A DNA stretch of 64,000 bases. Origin: Candidatus Altimarinota bacterium (GTDB lineage Bacteria; Patescibacteriota; Gracilibacteria; UBA1369; LOWO2-01-FULL-3). The notes beneath the pieces were generated by a model. The model searched no databases and was not told where the DNA came from. It saw nothing but the letters and a program-made list of their open reading frames with translations. A program made the translations under genes and the position numbers. Of the stretch, positions 61,152-64,000 are shown one piece after another. The stretch covers positions 248,001 to 312,000 of the forward strand of contig JALNWA010000001.1 in assembly GCA_023231115.1 (NCBI GenBank), written 5' to 3'. Positions within the stretch are counted from its first letter, which is position 1. Each line of letters starts with the position of its first letter.

Positions 61152-63302
61152 ATGATTGACGCAAAACAATCAAAAAAAATTTTGGAAAGTGCGCCATCCT
61201 CACCGGGAATATATAAAATGATAAACGAAGAGGGGACTGTGTTGTATATCGGAAAAGCAAAAGATTTAAAAAAAAGATTACGACAATATTTTCAAAAAGA
61301 TTATCAACATTCAACACGCACAAGAAAACTTTTGGAAAACGCTGTTAAAATAGATTTCACCTCTGTGGATACTGAGCTAGAAGCCATTATTTTCGAGTCG
61401 AATTTGATAAAACAACTTCAGCCAAAATACAATATTTTATTAAAAGATGACAAAAGCTACGTTTACATAAAAATAACAAATGAGGATTTTCCAAGAGTGC
61501 AAATAGTAAGAAAAGTGGAAAAAGACGGAGCAAAATACATAGGTCCGAAAACCGCCGCGCACAAAGTGGAGGCAACATTCAAAATGTTAAAAAAGATTTT
61601 TCCGTTCAGACATTGTAATCTGGACATAAAATTCGTAAAAAAATTAAATGTGGACAACGAGGTTGCGGTAAACAACAAAGTTATAAAATATCCATGTTTG
61701 GATTATTACATAAAGACGTGTTCAGCGCCGTGCATAGGCAAAATAACGAAAGAAGAATATGGAGAAATAATAAAAAATGTTGAAAATTTTCTCGCAGGAA
61801 AAGCCGATTCAATAGTGAAAGACATGAAAGAAAAAATGCAAAAATTGGCTGTTAACAAAGAATTTGAGAAAGCGGCAAGATTAAGAGATCGTCTAAAAAA
61901 AGTCGAAGAAATTCTGGAAAAACAAAAAGTTTCCGATCCAAATCAAGAAGACAAAGATGTAATAAATTATTACATAACTCAAAACAAAGCATATTTTAAT
62001 TTATTTCAAATAAGAGACGGTAAACTGATAGGGCAAGAAAATTTTACGCTTTCAGCGGAATCCGCAGAAGAAAACGAAAACAAAGAAATTCTTGAGGCGT
62101 TTTTGAACCAGTATTACAAAATAGCAACGGATATTCCAAAAGAAATATTAATTCCACATGAAATAGAAGATAAAAATGAAATAGAAAAAATATTGAGCGA
62201 AGAAAAAAAATCAAAAGTTTCAATAATTATTCCAAAAATAGGGAATAAAAATAAACTTCTTGAAATGAGTCTGAATAATGCAAAAATTTACGCGGACAGG
62301 CAAAAACCAAGCTGGAAAGTCGAAAGCGAATTCACAAAAGAAGGGGTTGATGAACTTCAAAAATTATTAAAAATTACATCACATTTAAAACGAATAGAAT
62401 GTTATGATATTTCACATTTCTCAGGAACGGAAACAGTCGGATCAATGGTTGTTTTTCAAAATGGAATTCCAAAAAATGATCTATATCGAAAATTCAAATT
62501 AAAGACCGTAGAAGGCCATCCGGACGATTACAAATCAATGGAAGAAGTTTTAACAAGAAGATTTTCAAAAATAGAAAAAGATTATAAATCAAAAGATTAT
62601 GAATTCAAAAAAGCGACAAAGAAATATGAAAAAGAAATACGAAAAATAATAAAAAAAGAAGACCTTAAACCGGACTTGGAATTAAAAAAATTTTACATAC
62701 TTGAAAAAAACAAAAAATCACTTTCAGCATTCGCGGCACTTTCAGAGTATTCCGAAAAAGTCGCAATAATAAACGCACTTTTTGTCATGCCAAAAGAACG
62801 AGGCAACAAAATAGGACACAAATTGATAAAAAACATAATAGCAAAATCAAAATCAAAAAGAATCTACATAATATGTAAAGAAAAACTAAAAGATTATTAT
62901 CTGACAATCGGATTCGAAGAAATAAAAATAGTTCCGGAAGAATTACAAAAGCACTATAAAGATTGCATGTGCTGGGATAAAAAATCTGTGATTTTGGCCT
63001 ACGACAAGCAAAAACACAAACCTGACGAATCATTCGTTCAAATTCCGGATCTCGTAATAATAGATGGAGGAAAAGGACAACTGGGTGTAGCCACAAAAGT
63101 AATGCAAGAACTGAACTTAAAAATCCCACATATTTCTTTGGCAAAACAGCTCGAAGAAATTTTCACACCAAACAGTAAAAAATCTATTATACTTGATAAA
63201 ACGAATTCGGCATTAAAATTATTACAAAGAGTGCGTGACGAAGCACATAGATTTGCGATAACATACAACAAAGAAAGAAGATCTAAAAAAATGTTTCAAT
63301 AA
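61152..63302 (+). CDS. uvrC: Excinuclease subunit UvrC with an inserted GNAT-like domain
   Basis: A 716-residue UvrC that makes both incisions in nucleotide excision repair. GIY-YIG nuclease (about 12-95: PGIYKM, LYIGKAKDLKKRLRQY), Cys-rich segment (CLDYYIKTCSAPCIGKI), UvrB-binding UVR motif (about 225-260), and RNase H-like endonuclease with Asp419 (CYDISH) and Asp638 (IDGGKGQL). Residues about 473-628, between VLTRRF and PDLVIIDGG, are an extra domain with a GNAT pattern: FVMPKERGNKIGHKLI and YYLTIGF. The usual C-terminal helix-hairpin-helix pair is missing; the protein ends soon after DEAHRFAIT. Repair function is still likely. Confidence 0.93.
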   Translation: MIDAKQSKKILESAPSSPGIYKMINEEGTVLYIGKAKDLKKRLRQYFQKDYQHSTRTRKLLENAVKIDFTSVDTELEAIIFESNLIKQLQPKYNILLKDDKSYVYIKITNEDFPRVQIVRKVEKDGAKYIGPKTAAHKVEATFKMLKKIFPFRHCNLDIKFVKKLNVDNEVAVNNKVIKYPCLDYYIKTCSAPCIGKITKEEYGEIIKNVENFLAGKADSIVKDMKEKMQKLAVNKEFEKAARLRDRLKKVEEILEKQKVSDPNQEDKDVINYYITQNKAYFNLFQIRDGKLIGQENFTLSAESAEENENKEILEAFLNQYYKIATDIPKEILIPHEIEDKNEIEKILSEEKKSKVSIIIPKIGNKNKLLEMSLNNAKIYADRQKPSWKVESEFTKEGVDELQKLLKITSHLKRIECYDISHFSGTETVGSMVVFQNGIPKNDLYRKFKLKTVEGHPDDYKSMEEVLTRRFSKIEKDYKSKDYEFKKATKKYEKEIRKIIKKEDLKPDLELKKFYILEKNKKSLSAFAALSEYSEKVAIINALFVMPKERGNKIGHKLIKNIIAKSKSKRIYIICKEKLKDYYLTIGFEEIKIVPEELQKHYKDCMCWDKKSVILAYDKQKHKPDESFVQIPDLVIIDGGKGQLGVATKVMQELNLKIPHISLAKQLEEIFTPNSKKSIILDKTNSALKLLQRVRDEAHRFAITYNKERRSKKMFQ

Positions 63303-63318
63303 TTCTTAAAAAAAATTT

Positions 63319-64000
63319 ATGAAAAAAATAATTGCAAAAGTGTTGCTCGGAGTAAGTATACTTTCAGTATTTAGTGCCACAGCATCGGCGTTAACATTTC
63401 CGGAAACCGTAAACAGCGTAGTGTTGATACAAGTGCAAGATACAAACGGAGATTTTTATACAGGATCAGGGTTTTTTATCAGCAACGATGCCATTATTTT
63501 AACGGCCGCACATGTTATAGTGGATCCAATAACCAACAAACCTTTTGAACACATAGAAATATGTACAATCGAATCTGAATACGATGAACCTTGGTGTTAT
63601 TTCCTTGCAGGAGTTTTAGCTTACGACACAGATTTAGATTTAGCGTTGGTATATCCGGATTACGTTATGGACGAAAACAGAAAATCAACCGGAGTTCAAG
63701 TTACAGCAGAACAATTTCAATCAATTGATTTACCATACGTAGATCTTTCAGACACAAAACCACATTTATCAGACGAATTAACAATTTTAGGATTTCCGGG
63801 TGCCGCAATGTCTTCAACAATCAGCCTAACAAAAGGTTCAGTTAGCAGTTTCATACCTTTAAACGAAGACATAACTTGGGCGTATACAACAGATGCAACA
63901 ATAAATCCAGGAAATTCAGGAGGCCCGGCATATGATAAAAATGAAAAAGTTGTAGGAGTGGTATCGGCAGTATCAACAACGGGAATTGGGGGAAATTATG
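63319..64000 (+). CDS. Secreted S1C (DegP/HtrA-type) serine protease, 3' end cut by window
   Basis: At least 227 residues with an N-terminal signal peptide (cleavage near ATASA-LT). The trypsin-fold triad is visible: His65 (LTAAH), Asp105 or Asp107 (TDLDLALV) and Ser200 (NPGNSGGP). It should degrade or refold proteins outside the membrane. Any PDZ domain would lie beyond the window edge. It follows uvrC by 16 bases, and its leader is A-rich without Shine-Dalgarno. Confidence 0.9.
   Translation, partial: MKKIIAKVLLGVSILSVFSATASALTFPETVNSVVLIQVQDTNGDFYTGSGFFISNDAIILTAAHVIVDPITNKPFEHIEICTIESEYDEPWCYFLAGVLAYDTDLDLALVYPDYVMDENRKSTGVQVTAEQFQSIDLPYVDLSDTKPHLSDELTILGFPGAAMSSTISLTKGSVSSFIPLNEDITWAYTTDATINPGNSGGPAYDKNEKVVGVVSAVSTTGIGGNY

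Noticed and set aside
62785-63144. Leu/Phe-rich reverse-strand frame inside uvrC
   Set aside because: Antisense to conserved UvrC sequence; composition is that of complementary Lys/Glu codons.

Overview
The window reads as one A+T-rich, gene-dense bacterial chromosome segment, probably from the Candidate Phyla Radiation (Patescibacteria). The mix of surface-layer (SLH) proteins, NAD and riboflavin genes and small lineage-specific proteins makes me think of Peregrinibacteria-like lineages; this is an inference, not a proof. The genetic code looks standard: UGA ends several genes at ATGA stop/start overlaps, so the UGA=Gly recoding of Gracilibacteria and SR1 is not supported. Most genes lack a Shine-Dalgarno sequence and start behind an A-rich, CAAA-rich leader. 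Many promoters have an extended -10 (TGnTATAAT) with a 17-bp spacer. No gap without a gene exceeds 300 bases; the longest are about 260 bases (1686-1949 and 17422-17681).

Layout. 1-3100: small accessory proteins and a TacT-like GNAT toxin-antitoxin pair lying between two paralogous genes that share an identical 30-bp promoter. 3198-7941: cell envelope (M23 peptidase with SLH repeats, tsaE, HD hydrolase, lipoprotein, 3D/peptidoglycan-binding protein). 8074-17421: a TraG/TraD-like ATPase, aspS, dnaE, a HIT protein and a sigma-region-4/HARE-like regulator. 17682-20434: tRNA-Leu, then nadC-nadA behind an unknown gene. 20564-30961: valS, a TPR protein, a second sigma-region-4 protein, an orphan OmpR-type DNA-binding domain, glyS and a second TraG/TraD-like ATPase. 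30958-34884: one 1308-residue protein with two complete MutS-type ATPase modules. 34950-35129: elongator and initiator tRNA-Met.

35194-43627: FtsB/DivIC-like protein, murC, a tandem pair of unknown paralogues, cysS-yggT, a large surface protein, and a methyltransferase with a GHKL ATPase. 43682-48511: an operon of an NTT-like transporter fused to HEAT repeats, a STAS protein, a SpoIIE-type phosphatase and queA. 48608-53993: murJ, then rpsB-tsf-ribBA-ribD. 54150-58104: a minimal chorismate mutase, an RsbW-like kinase, a STAS protein, a PrsW-like membrane protease and a glycosyltransferase. 58120-64000: VirB2-like membrane protein, der, a nucleotidyltransferase, uvrC carrying an internal GNAT domain, and a secreted S1C-type protease cut by the window edge.

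How the genes fit together. Core information processing (AspS, ValS, GlyS, CysS, DnaE, S2, EF-Ts, Der, UvrC) sits beside peptidoglycan synthesis (MurC, MurJ, FtsB) and remodelling. A partner-switching network (two STAS proteins, one SpoIIE phosphatase, two GHKL ATPases, PrsW) and two sigma-region-4 proteins suggest stress or envelope signalling with no full sigma factor in view. Two TraG-like ATPases and a VirB2-like protein suggest a conjugation- or pilus-like apparatus. The strongest candidates for something new are the double-MutS protein, UvrC with an inserted acetyltransferase domain, the transporter-HEAT fusion in a partner-switch operon, and the duplicated promoter with a CA-repeat spacer.
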